The notes under the pieces: model-generated
The model's input: only the letters and a program-made list of their open reading frames with translations
Told to the model about the DNA's origin: nothing
The model's database searches: none
Shown: piece after piece, positions 15,281 to 23,057 of the stretch
Layout of the letters: each line of letters opens with the position of its first letter
How positions within the stretch are numbered: the stretch's first letter is position 1
NCBI RefSeq assembly: GCF_001742225.1
Contig: NZ_CP017075.1
Coordinates: 1,550,001 to 1,614,000, forward strand
From: Novosphingobium resinovorum
GTDB lineage: Bacteria > Pseudomonadota > Alphaproteobacteria > Sphingomonadales > Sphingomonadaceae
Length of the DNA stretch: 64,000 bases
Direction of reading: 5' to 3'
Program-made: the position numbers and the translations under genes

Positions 15281-15583
15281 ATGATGAAGTGTCCTCTGTG
15301 CGATAAGGATACTGTTCTGCGGAGAGCGCCCTACACCAAGAATGCCAAGCGTTGCTGCGCGAACACGCTATGTTCGAACTACAATCTTGCGGTCGAACCT
15401 GCGCCAGCGAAATCTCTCGTCAAGCGCTGCACCGAGATCGCCGACAAGGTGGTGCCGAAGTACCGGAACCCGCCGAAGGGTCGCAGCTATTCCTGCAGCA
15501 GTCATACCGCCAAGCTGTGGCAGGCAGCGTGGGACGGCGCATGCGTCGCGCTCAACGGAAACCCTGCGGAGTACGTGCAGTGA
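15281..15583 (+). CDS. Small Cys-rich putative zinc protein
   Basis: 100 residues, AGGAGG ribosome site inside repeat copy B. An N-terminal zinc-finger-like set, CPLCDKD at residues 4-10 and CCANTLCSNYN around 28-38, resembles a Com/zinc-ribbon knuckle. The remainder is basic with SLVKRCTEIADKV and a C-terminal AKLWQAAWDGACVAL helix. No family is recognised with confidence. The stop overlaps the next gene's GTG (GTGA). Placement behind a probable anti-CBASS gene makes it a candidate host-takeover or anti-defence protein, by position only. Confidence 0.6.
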   Translation: MMKCPLCDKDTVLRRAPYTKNAKRCCANTLCSNYNLAVEPAPAKSLVKRCTEIADKVVPKYRNPPKGRSYSCSSHTAKLWQAAWDGACVALNGNPAEYVQ

Positions 15584-15951
15584 GTTTGCCCTGGAATGCC
15601 ACCTCCACGCAGATTGCCGAGGCGCTGCGTACCGCCGATGCACCGAGCCGTGAGATCGACGATCGTATCTGGCGTTGGGTGAATGAGAAGCAGTGGGGCG
15701 TCAAAGGGTGGCGCTACGACCTGGAAGAAGCTCCGCGCTACACCGAGTCGGTCGACGCTGCTCTGACGTTGCTGCCGCTGTGCGACACGGGCGAGCGCTT
15801 CGATTACGTGTTGGAGCATATCAACGGCGGTTTGACGATCGGCTGCCAGGTTGGCACCAACGACCCGGACGCGGTCGTGTTCGGCTGCAATGATGCCAGC
15901 GCCATCTCGCGCGCCTGCCTGGTCGCGCACCACCGGGAGTTCGGACGATGA
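15580..15951 (+). CDS. Hypothetical accessory-cassette protein
   Basis: 123 residues from a GTG overlapping the upstream stop. An N-terminal helical part (STQIAEALRTADAPSREIDDRIWRW) is followed by a YTESVDAALTLLPL segment and a C-terminal SRACLVAHHREF motif. Phage proteins of this style, which contain an ASLDAAL- or SVDAALTL-like central strand, are common in alphaproteobacterial phages and uncharacterised. The stop overlaps the next start (ATGA). It belongs to the rightward accessory cassette. Confidence 0.65.
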   Translation: MSLPWNATSTQIAEALRTADAPSREIDDRIWRWVNEKQWGVKGWRYDLEEAPRYTESVDAALTLLPLCDTGERFDYVLEHINGGLTIGCQVGTNDPDAVVFGCNDASAISRACLVAHHREFGR

Positions 15952-16205
15952 CCATCATCCCCTTCCCCGGTCACCACCGGGCGCGCTGCACCCGAAAAGA
16001 ATGCCTTGGCTGCCACCTTTGTCACGGTGCTCTCTTCGTCTGCACCCGCTGCGGCGGCGCGGAAGGCAGCTTGCCCACCGACTGTCCCGGAGAGCGCATG
16101 ACCGAGCAGCAGCATGATGACGTCTACGCCGGTCATATCGATTTCGTGCATCGGCGTGGCTGGGTCGCCGAGGCCAGCTTTAACTCACCTGCCCGGTACA
16201 AATGA
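15948..16205 (+). CDS. Small conserved zinc-binding phage protein
   Basis: 85 residues. The Cys/His content is high: CTRKECLGCHLCHG and CTRCGG within residues 14-38, enough for two zinc sites, followed by SLPTDCPGERM and a C-terminal VYAGHIDFVHRRGW. I recognise this CGGAEGSLPTDCPGE pattern from many sphingomonad and rhizobial phage genomes, where it has no known function. It is the last gene of the rightward cassette and is followed at once by a strong terminator hairpin. Confidence 0.72.
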   Translation: MTIIPFPGHHRARCTRKECLGCHLCHGALFVCTRCGGAEGSLPTDCPGERMTEQQHDDVYAGHIDFVHRRGWVAEASFNSPARYK

Positions 16206-16207
16206 AA

Positions 16208-16233
16208 GCCCCCGCCGTTGCAGCAGCGGGGGC
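16208..16233. terminator. Terminator between convergent units
   Basis: GCCCCCGC and GCGGGGGC form an 8-bp GC stem around a 10-base loop, three bases after the stop of the rightward cassette and ahead of the leftward DUF2793 gene end. It lacks a long T run, so it may act on both strands only partly. Confidence 0.65.
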
Positions 16234-16283
16234 CTCAGTGTCGTGCTTCACTCGTTATACCGAGAACCCTGCGTCCCGGCAAC

Positions 16284-16955
16284 CTACCCCAAACCGAGGA
16301 ACGTGATCGCCAAGTCGGCCAGTGTCGCGTCAGCACCAGATGGGCCTCGAACGGTCAGCACGTCACCGGCAGCGAACGTAACCACACCGGTCCCGGTGCT
16401 GACGAAGACCCCGGTAGTTCCGGCCGCAGAAAACGTCAGTGTCCCGATGGCCGATCCGCCGCGCAGAATCGTGAACGCAGTGGACCCAGTGGCCGCCGCC
16501 CCCGCTCGCGCCTGGCTGCCAGCGAACTCGTCCTTGAACGAAACGGTCCGCGTGAAGACGTAACGCAGCACGACAGCTTCGCTCGACACCGTTCCAGCGA
16601 ACGATCCGGCGACCTCCACGCGGCCGGGCACGATGATCCACGCCGCGCCATCCCAGACGTAGAACACTCCCTCGTCAGCTACCCATGCGCGCAACCCGGC
16701 GAACGGGACGAAATACGTCCACGCCCCACTGTCGCGGATCGCAACCTGGTTGGGGTTGGTCGAGGCGCCGCTCGGCACGATGTAGATGTCACCGTTGGTC
16801 GGACTCCCCGGAAGTGCGGTGACCCGCGACTTCGCCGAAAGCTGGCCGAGCGCCGATGTCAACAACAGGTTCTGGTTCATTTCGGCAGCCCAACCGTCCT
16901 CGCCGGCCGAGCGTCCACCGACCAATCCGATGCCGGGAAAAGTGTGGGAAGCCAT
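16284..16955 (-). CDS. DUF2793 tail-tip accessory protein
   Basis: 223 residues. Residues about 25-115 match DUF2793: ALPGSPTNGDIYIVPSG, WTYFVPFAGLRAWVADEG, FYVWDGAAWIIVPG. This domain follows the central tail-fibre gene in many alphaproteobacterial siphophages. The C-terminal half is a repetitive beta-rich region (Thr/Val/Gly), likely exposed on the virion and possibly receptor-binding or a fibre cap. It is the last gene of the leftward tail operon, 12 bases after the tail-tip gene, and faces the accessory-cassette terminator. Confidence 0.82.
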   Translation of the reverse strand: MASHTFPGIGLVGGRSAGEDGWAAEMNQNLLLTSALGQLSAKSRVTALPGSPTNGDIYIVPSGASTNPNQVAIRDSGAWTYFVPFAGLRAWVADEGVFYVWDGAAWIIVPGRVEVAGSFAGTVSSEAVVLRYVFTRTVSFKDEFAGSQARAGAAATGSTAFTILRGGSAIGTLTFSAAGTTGVFVSTGTGVVTFAAGDVLTVRGPSGADATLADLAITFLGLG

Positions 16956-16967
16956 AGTGTTCGTCCT

Positions 16968-19694
16968 TTAGATCGGGTCTTGTTCGTTCAGGATGTCGCG
17001 TTTCCAAGCCGGAAGGCCGGGGAAGCTGGAGCCCGGATCGGGGTCTTCCGGCGTCGGCAATTCGGGTTCACCGATCGGCTCGTCGTTGCTACCGCCGCCG
17101 CCCCACTCCTCGCCCCAGTCGTCACCCCAGCCGCCGGGGCGGATCTTCACACGGACGCGGTTCGCCTGCAGCGAGATGAGGCCATCACGCTCGGACGACA
17201 CTTCGACGTCTGCGACTAGTTCATCGCCCCACGACGCCGCTGGGATGCTGAACGACGTGCCTGTCAGGCCACTGTGCGTCGCCAGCACGTCACCGGCAGT
17301 CGAGTAGAGTTTGACAGTGGTCGTTTGGCCGTCTTCGGGAATGACGTCACCATCAGTCCAGCCGAGCACCTGCGAGTCCTCAAGACGACGGTTCCGGTTC
17401 GCCCAGGTCACCGATACAGTGGCAGGCACTGATCCGGAAAGATCAACTGCACCGAAAGCGGTGCCTGCCACCAACACGTTCGCCGGGCGGCTCGGGAGGT
17501 GGGGCCGCCCGCTCATGGCAGCCGCGATGATCGGCGACTCTTCGAGCGGAAGCGCGCCGCGCGAGGTGTAGGGCGACACGCGGAAACGGGCCGTCTCGCC
17601 GTCCGAGAAGACGGTGCTGTCGATGAGGAAGTCTGACTCTATCGACACGAACCAAGCGACCGTGCCATCCGGCCACGGCCTGGGAACGGTGTCGAGCACG
17701 CCGCGCTTCAGCGTCCACCCCGTCGCATCGTCGTAGGCGTCGATCAGCGCAATCTCATGGCCGCCTTCCGCCACGTTTCCGATGATGACGAAGCCACCCG
17801 GCAGCGGTCCCGGGCCACCAACCGTCACGCCGAAAGTCTCGAGAATGGTCGCCCCCTCGGCGACCAGTGCATACGGGAGGATCGCGTGACCAATGGTCGC
17901 CCGGTTACCGATGAGATCGGCGACCACTTCACCGTTTGGCAGCGTGCCGATGCCGTAGAGGTCGTAGGACGTGGTGTCATCGTTGCTGTGGCTGACCAGT
18001 GCCGCTGCATAAACCGAAGGATACTCGGCGGCACTGAGGCCGACCTGCCGGGATGCAAAGAACGCTGGCACTGTAATTACACGCGCGTAGGCGGCCGCCG
18101 CCGGATCGTTCGCAGGATCTTCCCACTGGGTGTCGTCACCGAGGTCGTAGTCGGCGGAATCCAGCGCGAAGATATCCTCCATCGTGCTGATCTTGATCGC
18201 CGGAGTGCCGGGCTTGCCGTAATCGATGTCGCTGATGCGTAGAACGACGTCGTCGATTCCGTACTGGGGGTAATGCAGCCTGACACATCCACCGGGGACG
18301 AAGTCCCACGCCGATCGATCTACCTCGATATCGTAGAGTGCGATCGGCGCCGATGCCGTGGCCAGATCGCGATAGGCGAGCTGCTGGGCTAGTTGCTGGC
18401 TGCGGACTCCATAGTAGTTCCGACTGTCGGAGATGATGCCGCCCTGCACCGCGATGTTCGCGTTGTTCTGGGCAGCGACAGTCTCTTCCTGTTCGTTCTC
18501 CGGGTTCGTCCAGGTGACGACGATTTCGTTTGCAGTCTCTCCCCAAGCCTTGCGCGAGAACGAGATCACCCTGCAGTTGTCGGGCGTCAGCAGCGGGAGA
18601 TCGTTGATGTCGTAGTCGCCGCGGATCAGCTTGATGGTCATCAGGCCATCCCGCGGATTGACGAAAAGTGTCGCCTGAATGTGGTCCAGGATCTCCGAGA
18701 CGAAATCTTCGATCTTGGCTTGCTTCGTCCACTTCAGGGACATGCCGAAGCCTTCGTTGTACAGCGTCAGCGCCGCAGCATCGAACGAGGCGACATTGAT
18801 GCCGCTCGGCGCACCGCCCTGCCCCCAGTCGGTGTTCGTCAGACACTCGTAGATGATGTGCGCCGGATTGGCGTCGAGCAGTCTGGTGCCGAGAGTGACC
18901 GCAAGATTTGCAATCGTGACCCCGCCGGCCACATAGCTGCTCGGCGTCGCGACCGTGTAATTGCCCGCCTTCGTGACGCCGTCACCCATCTCATAGGTCA
19001 CGTCTCCCACGGTCACGGTGAAATCGGGGTCGAGGACAACGGTGATCGCAACCCCATCGATCGTGATGGTGCGACCATTGAGGTTGATGGTGTGCCCGTT
19101 GATCGTCGTCAGCGTGTTCTGCACGACGGTGTCAGCGACACCGTTGACGGTGACGATGTTCCCGTCAGTCGTCAGCGAAAGCGATGCCTGCGGGATCATG
19201 GCCAGCGCCGCGTCGAGGCCACGCGGTCGCCGTCGCATCTTCATCCAGATCGACTTCAGGTATGGGTTGTTCGACACCCACATGAAGCCGCGCGCACCGT
19301 ACCCGAGCTTGGAGACCACGCTGCCGGTGATGCCGCCGGGAGACTCTAGCGCCGTCTGCCGACCGACGAAGAAAACGGACGACATGCCGCGGTATGCTGG
19401 GCACGTGGCAGACGTCAGCCCGAGGCGGTTCGCCAGTTCTTCCGGCATGACCTGATCGTCATGACCCGGCAGGTACACGGCAGTCCCTGCGACCCCGCCT
19501 TCCTTCTTGTTGCCGCCGAAGAGATCCGGGCGACTGATGGCGATCGCCTGGCCGGAAGTGGCCTCGCCTTCCCACGCGACCTTTTCGCCGACGTAAATCC
19601 CGAGCAGTGCGTCGGTGGGACCATGGCAGACCCGATAATGGGTGGAGAGGTAATAGTCCGTGACCTCCATCTTGCCGCTTTTGCCGCCGCCCAT
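16968..19694 (-). CDS. Central tail-tip / tip attachment protein (gpJ-like)
   Basis: 908 residues from ATG 19,694 (MGGGKSGK), the usual Gly-rich opening of these proteins; a longer frame upstream overlaps its neighbour. The order follows lambda J-type hub proteins: an N-terminal hub region (VTDYYLSTHYRVCHG near residue 12), a central beta-rich block (about residues 180-270 with repeated VTVNG/ITIDG strands), a phage-tail-3 like region (ISFSRKAWGETANEIVVTW), then fibronectin-like strands and a Pro/Asp-rich C-terminus. It forms the tail tip that contacts the host receptor. Host-range variation would be expected in the C-terminal third. Confidence 0.87.
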   Translation of the reverse strand: MGGGKSGKMEVTDYYLSTHYRVCHGPTDALLGIYVGEKVAWEGEATSGQAIAISRPDLFGGNKKEGGVAGTAVYLPGHDDQVMPEELANRLGLTSATCPAYRGMSSVFFVGRQTALESPGGITGSVVSKLGYGARGFMWVSNNPYLKSIWMKMRRRPRGLDAALAMIPQASLSLTTDGNIVTVNGVADTVVQNTLTTINGHTINLNGRTITIDGVAITVVLDPDFTVTVGDVTYEMGDGVTKAGNYTVATPSSYVAGGVTIANLAVTLGTRLLDANPAHIIYECLTNTDWGQGGAPSGINVASFDAAALTLYNEGFGMSLKWTKQAKIEDFVSEILDHIQATLFVNPRDGLMTIKLIRGDYDINDLPLLTPDNCRVISFSRKAWGETANEIVVTWTNPENEQEETVAAQNNANIAVQGGIISDSRNYYGVRSQQLAQQLAYRDLATASAPIALYDIEVDRSAWDFVPGGCVRLHYPQYGIDDVVLRISDIDYGKPGTPAIKISTMEDIFALDSADYDLGDDTQWEDPANDPAAAAYARVITVPAFFASRQVGLSAAEYPSVYAAALVSHSNDDTTSYDLYGIGTLPNGEVVADLIGNRATIGHAILPYALVAEGATILETFGVTVGGPGPLPGGFVIIGNVAEGGHEIALIDAYDDATGWTLKRGVLDTVPRPWPDGTVAWFVSIESDFLIDSTVFSDGETARFRVSPYTSRGALPLEESPIIAAAMSGRPHLPSRPANVLVAGTAFGAVDLSGSVPATVSVTWANRNRRLEDSQVLGWTDGDVIPEDGQTTTVKLYSTAGDVLATHSGLTGTSFSIPAASWGDELVADVEVSSERDGLISLQANRVRVKIRPGGWGDDWGEEWGGGGSNDEPIGEPELPTPEDPDPGSSFPGLPAWKRDILNEQDPI

Positions 19695-19695
19695 G

Positions 19696-19887
19696 TCAGC
19701 CCTCGCGTTCTTCGGCGATGGCAATCACGCGCTGGGAAAAGGGGTCGCCGATCGGGCGGACGACTTCGACGTCCAGGCCGTGCTTGATGAAGTCTCGGAA
19801 GTTGAGGTCGTGGGCCTTGAACCAGAGTTCGGCGCCGTCGACGCAGTAGCCTGCCGTGCGCAGGTCGCTGACCACCACGCGCGTCAT
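19696..19887 (-). CDS. Small tail-assembly protein
   Basis: 63 residues from ATG 19,887, which overlaps the upstream stop (ATGA); the longer open frame is not needed. It is a compact alpha/beta protein (MTRVVVSDLRTAGYCVDGAE, then DFRDFIKHGLDVE-like segment). Small proteins of this size always precede the gpJ-like gene in sphingomonad siphophages and probably help build the tail tip. It ends one base before the tip gene start. Confidence 0.68.
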   Translation of the reverse strand: MTRVVVSDLRTAGYCVDGAELWFKAHDLNFRDFIKHGLDVEVVRPIGDPFSQRVIAIAEEREG

Positions 19888-20117
19888 GCCTTCACCTTGT
19901 AGGTGTGCATGTATTTGTCCCCGTACCAAAGGCAGTTGGGCGACTGGATCATCATGGTTCCGAAGATGACGGGACGCTCGATCCCGGCTTCGGCGACCGG
20001 CTCTTCGAGTTCCTTCACGGCTTCAGGCTTCGGCGCCTTGGGCTTCGGCATCAGCACGTAGCTGATGATCTGAATCGCAATCGCGACCAGTGTGGCGATG
20101 ATCCAGGCGGCAACCAT
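19884..20117 (-). CDS. Small membrane-helix tail-tip protein
   Basis: 77 residues. A strongly hydrophobic N-terminus (IIATLVAIAIQIISYVLM, residues 6-23) is followed by a KPKAPKPEAVKELEEP linker and a C-terminal IFGTMMIQSPNCLWYGDKYM segment. The hydrophobic part resembles the membrane-inserting segment of lambda gpI or other tip proteins. The gene starts 11 bases from the phage operator at 20,129-20,145, so it may begin its own transcription unit although it lies within the tail block. Confidence 0.66.
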   Translation of the reverse strand: MVAAWIIATLVAIAIQIISYVLMPKPKAPKPEAVKELEEPVAEAGIERPVIFGTMMIQSPNCLWYGDKYMHTYKVKA

Positions 20118-20128
20118 TCGCCGGACTT

Positions 20129-20185
20129 ATCACGACATAGGTGATTTTATGAGTCGTTGAAGTTGATATTCAATCTTTGGTTGAC
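20129..20185. promoter_or_regulatory. Paired phage operator between divergent tail-tip and J-domain genes
   Basis: ATCACGACATAGGTGAT (20,129-20,145) is a good palindrome; TTCAATCTTTGGTTGAC (20,169-20,185) is a second copy exactly 40 bp away. On the minus strand TTGAAT and CATAAA, 16 bases apart, form a promoter candidate for the gene starting at 20,117. The pair lies in the 116-base divergent region before the J-domain gene at 20,234. Confidence 0.65.
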
Positions 20186-20233
20186 TTTTGGGTTGTGAGT
20201 GGTAGCCGTGGTGGTCGAAAGGGACACCCAGTC

Positions 20234-20716
20234 ATGAGCCTCTACGAAGACCTCGGCGTCGATGAAACCGCGTCGCTCGAAGACATCAAGTCGGCCGCCA
20301 AGGCCGGCGCGAAACGGCATCACCCGGATGTCGGTGACGGCGACCGGGAAGCCTTCGCGAAGGTGCGGCATGCCTACGACGTGCTGAGCGACCCGGCGCG
20401 GCGCGCGCGCTACGACGAGACCGGCTTCGACGGCGAAGAGACCGACAACGAATTCGCGATCACCGTGCAACTGGTCGTCCAGGCTTTCGAGCAGGCACTG
20501 GCCGGTGGCAGCGTCGAGCACCGCGACATCCTGAAGACGACGGTCGAGCAGCGCATCGACCAGATGAAGCGTAATATCACGGTCAACGAGCAGCGCATGG
20601 AGCGGGTCAAGGGTGCCATCGCCCATGTCGATCTCTACGGGTATGAAGTGGATGAGACGTGGTTCACGCCGCCTGCCTATGCTGGGATTAGACGCTTGCC
20701 CACCGATTCCCGCTGA
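20234..20716 (+). CDS. J-domain (DnaJ-like) co-chaperone
   Basis: 160 residues from ATG 20,234 (AAAGGGA ribosome site); a longer frame from 20,177 lacks one. Residues 1-65 form a J domain: MSLYEDLGVDETAS, helix II basic region, the HPD tripeptide at residues 30-32, and AFAKVRHAYDVLSDPARRARYD (helices III-IV). The rest is helical, with no Gly/Phe region or zinc fingers. J proteins activate Hsp70; this one probably recruits host DnaK for phage assembly or replication. It is the only rightward gene within the tail block and has its own operator region. Confidence 0.88.
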   Translation: MSLYEDLGVDETASLEDIKSAAKAGAKRHHPDVGDGDREAFAKVRHAYDVLSDPARRARYDETGFDGEETDNEFAITVQLVVQAFEQALAGGSVEHRDILKTTVEQRIDQMKRNITVNEQRMERVKGAIAHVDLYGYEVDETWFTPPAYAGIRRLPTDSR

Positions 20717-20849
20717 TGTAGGATGCGGGGGCAAAAGGGGAGATCTGGCACGTCCAGTTCTACAGAGGCGGCTCGGGCAACCGGGCGACATGCCGCAGCG
20801 AGTGGAAGCCTCGCAAACACTCTCCCTGCAGAACGTGAGCGCGCCGCCC

Positions 20850-20866
20850 ACCCCGGCCGCCGGGGT
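20850..20866. terminator. Possible terminator hairpin between convergent genes
   Basis: ACCCC and GGGGT flank GGCCGCC, giving a GC hairpin in the 158-base gap between the J-domain gene (+) and the DUF2163-like gene (-). No T run follows in either direction, so the strength is doubtful. The rest of the gap holds only a start-less 38-codon open stretch (20,722-20,838). Confidence 0.35.
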
Positions 20867-20874
20867 ATCCCACC

Positions 20875-21684
20875 TCAGTAGAAGTTGTTCACAAAGCCCA
20901 CCGGGTTCTTCTTTGGAATCCACTTGCAGCCGCCGAAATTCAGGATGTTCCCGAACTCGTTGCAGTGCTCCGAGTTGTGGTTGCAGCCCCGCGACAGGGT
21001 GACGGTCGCACCCGGTTCCAGCGAAGCCAGGCTGCCAGCCACCTTCACCTGATTGCCCGAAACCTTGATGATCTGTCTCTGGTCGGTCCCCCACTGGATA
21101 ATGCCGTTGGCAAACCGGTCCGCAGCGATCGGGCCGTTCCACCCGGGTCCGAATGAAACCCAGCCTGCCGCCTTGCCGAGCGCAGTGGCTGCCACGGTGA
21201 ACGCCGGGCGCGAAACCCGGCAGCTGGGGCCGTACAGCGCGTGCATGCACTGATACTGGTCGCGAACCCGCAGCCCTGCCCGACGCATCGAAGTGCTGAT
21301 CGGCTCACAATCGAGGATCGCTTCGGAGTCCTCCCACTTGCTGGAGAGCACCCGGCCTGCCCAGATGGCGAGGTATTCTAGGTCACCGTCAGGCGCGTGC
21401 CCCTGGAAGATCACCAGCCCGACCACCTCGGATGGCGGGAAGACGCGGAACAGGTCGGCAACCGGGTTGTCCTGCGGCACCCGGACGGCAAGCGAGGACT
21501 TATCGAGCGTGCCAGACGTGTTCACGGAGCCGCGGTCAATCGGGATTGGCAGGTAGACCACGTCATCGACGGTGATCTCTTCCTCGGCATCCGTGTAGCT
21601 GTAGACCGTGTCGCCGATCGAGAACCGATAAAGGGCGTCAGGTTCGCCAAGCGACCGGCTTTCCTCGTAGGCGCCGAACGTCAT
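20875..21684 (-). CDS. DUF2163-like baseplate hub protein
   Basis: 269 residues from ATG 21,684, which overlaps the upstream stop (ATGA). It opens with an N-terminal DUF2163-type block (YRFSIGDTVYSYTDAEEEI, then VDDVVYLPIPIDRG). A C-terminal Cys-rich part follows (CMHALYGPSCRV, SRGCNHNSEHCNEFGN and the final FGGCKWIPKKNP), matching the BR0599-type conserved phage domain. In related siphophages and gene transfer agents this protein joins the distal tail ring to the tip. It sits between the distal tail gene and the J-domain insertion. Confidence 0.82.
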   Translation of the reverse strand: MTFGAYEESRSLGEPDALYRFSIGDTVYSYTDAEEEITVDDVVYLPIPIDRGSVNTSGTLDKSSLAVRVPQDNPVADLFRVFPPSEVVGLVIFQGHAPDGDLEYLAIWAGRVLSSKWEDSEAILDCEPISTSMRRAGLRVRDQYQCMHALYGPSCRVSRPAFTVAATALGKAAGWVSFGPGWNGPIAADRFANGIIQWGTDQRQIIKVSGNQVKVAGSLASLEPGATVTLSRGCNHNSEHCNEFGNILNFGGCKWIPKKNPVGFVNNFY

Positions 21685-23057
21685 TCCATGCTCTCCGGGA
21701 TCGTGAAATTGATGAAGTAGTCGAACGAGTCCAGCACGTCCTCGTGCACCATGTTCCACGGCAACGCCTCGAACTGGATCGCCGGATAGCGCACGTTGAC
21801 GGCCCAATCGAGATCGTCGAGCGGGTCGAGGTAGTCGCCCCATGACGTCTCCAGCAGGTACTGCGAAAGGTCGTCCAGGGGCTCGACAGGATTCTCGGCC
21901 GGCAGGGGCTCCAGCGTCCGGAAGCCGATTTTGACCTGCGCCGCAACAGTGGTCGGCCACTCGAATGTCAGAGCGTCGGACGAGAACCGGGCAACCTCCA
22001 ACCGGCACACCATCGCGACGTCGGCGGCCGTGAAGGCTTCCAACCAAGTGCGGTTCACCGTGATCTGCCCACCGGCCGTTGCTGTCACTTGCCGCGTCAG
22101 GACACGGCCGCTGCGCAGCCGGATCATGATCGCGCCCGTTTCGCCGTCATCGAGCCCGGTCACCAGCAATGTCGGTGAACCTTCTGCTGCGTCCCCGACA
22201 ACCGTGATGTCGTCGGTCCAGGTTGGCATCAGGAACTCGCCGCGGCGGCCGCGCATTCGGTGATAGAAGGACTCCATCTCCGTCTGCTCGGTGGGGCCGA
22301 CGTTCAGATACGTCGCGGTCTGCGTCAGCCATCCCATTTCGATCGGCTGAAAAGTGGATACCCGCCCATGGCCGTAATCGACCTGTTCCACCGGCCACTC
22401 GAAGGCTTCCCCTACTCCATCAACCCAGTTGGGCCGTTTGGCGAAGACCTCCCTGCCCTCGTGGATATAGACGCCCGGCCCACCTTCCGCCGGTGCTGGT
22501 TCGGTGCCCGGCTCGACCGCAAACACCAACCGCGCGGTGGCGACTCGGCTCACCGGGTGCGCTGCCGAGATGGAGCCGCCGAGGATGCCGCGCAGCAGGG
22601 GCTGCACCCTCGTCCCCACGGCAAGGACGTCGGCGAAATGGTCGTCGACCGTCACGGCTGCCAGATCCGCATCGACAGCGGTCACGGTGCGACGCAGTGA
22701 CCCGGCGATCAGAAGTTCGGTGCCGACGCCCAACCAGTGGGGAATAGCGGGAAGCGTGAAGACGTCGGAGTCTGCCGGGACGAATGCCGAAATCCGAGCA
22801 CTCCGCAAAGGGTCGGGCAGCAACATCGGTCGCCCCTGCCACGTCCGGATATCGCGAACGAACCGCTGCCGTGTCTCACCATCAAGGGCAACCGAGTAGG
22901 TGATCTGTCGGCGCGGTGCGCTGCGCAGTGCCCGCCGTTGTTCCCGGCCGGAACGCGCCGTGAAGATGTCCGTGCGGTATTCCACCTGAACATCGACACC
23001 GTCGTCCCAGTTGGGCTGGTACGGCCAGAGGCGCGCAGTGGTCGGATAATCGGGCAT
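21681..23057 (-). CDS. Distal tail-type protein, duplicated module
   Basis: 458 residues, long for a distal tail protein. Two related modules are visible: PNWDDGVDVQVEYRTDIFTA at about residue 15 and PNWVDGVGEAFEWPVEQVDY at about residue 215, each followed by a run of beta strands. The duplication suggests an internal gene doubling. It starts at the tape-measure stop and overlaps the next gene by four bases. It probably forms the ring at the tail end that carries the tip. The name is based on order and beta-rich character. Confidence 0.7.
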   Translation of the reverse strand: MPDYPTTARLWPYQPNWDDGVDVQVEYRTDIFTARSGREQRRALRSAPRRQITYSVALDGETRQRFVRDIRTWQGRPMLLPDPLRSARISAFVPADSDVFTLPAIPHWLGVGTELLIAGSLRRTVTAVDADLAAVTVDDHFADVLAVGTRVQPLLRGILGGSISAAHPVSRVATARLVFAVEPGTEPAPAEGGPGVYIHEGREVFAKRPNWVDGVGEAFEWPVEQVDYGHGRVSTFQPIEMGWLTQTATYLNVGPTEQTEMESFYHRMRGRRGEFLMPTWTDDITVVGDAAEGSPTLLVTGLDDGETGAIMIRLRSGRVLTRQVTATAGGQITVNRTWLEAFTAADVAMVCRLEVARFSSDALTFEWPTTVAAQVKIGFRTLEPLPAENPVEPLDDLSQYLLETSWGDYLDPLDDLDWAVNVRYPAIQFEALPWNMVHEDVLDSFDYFINFTIPESME

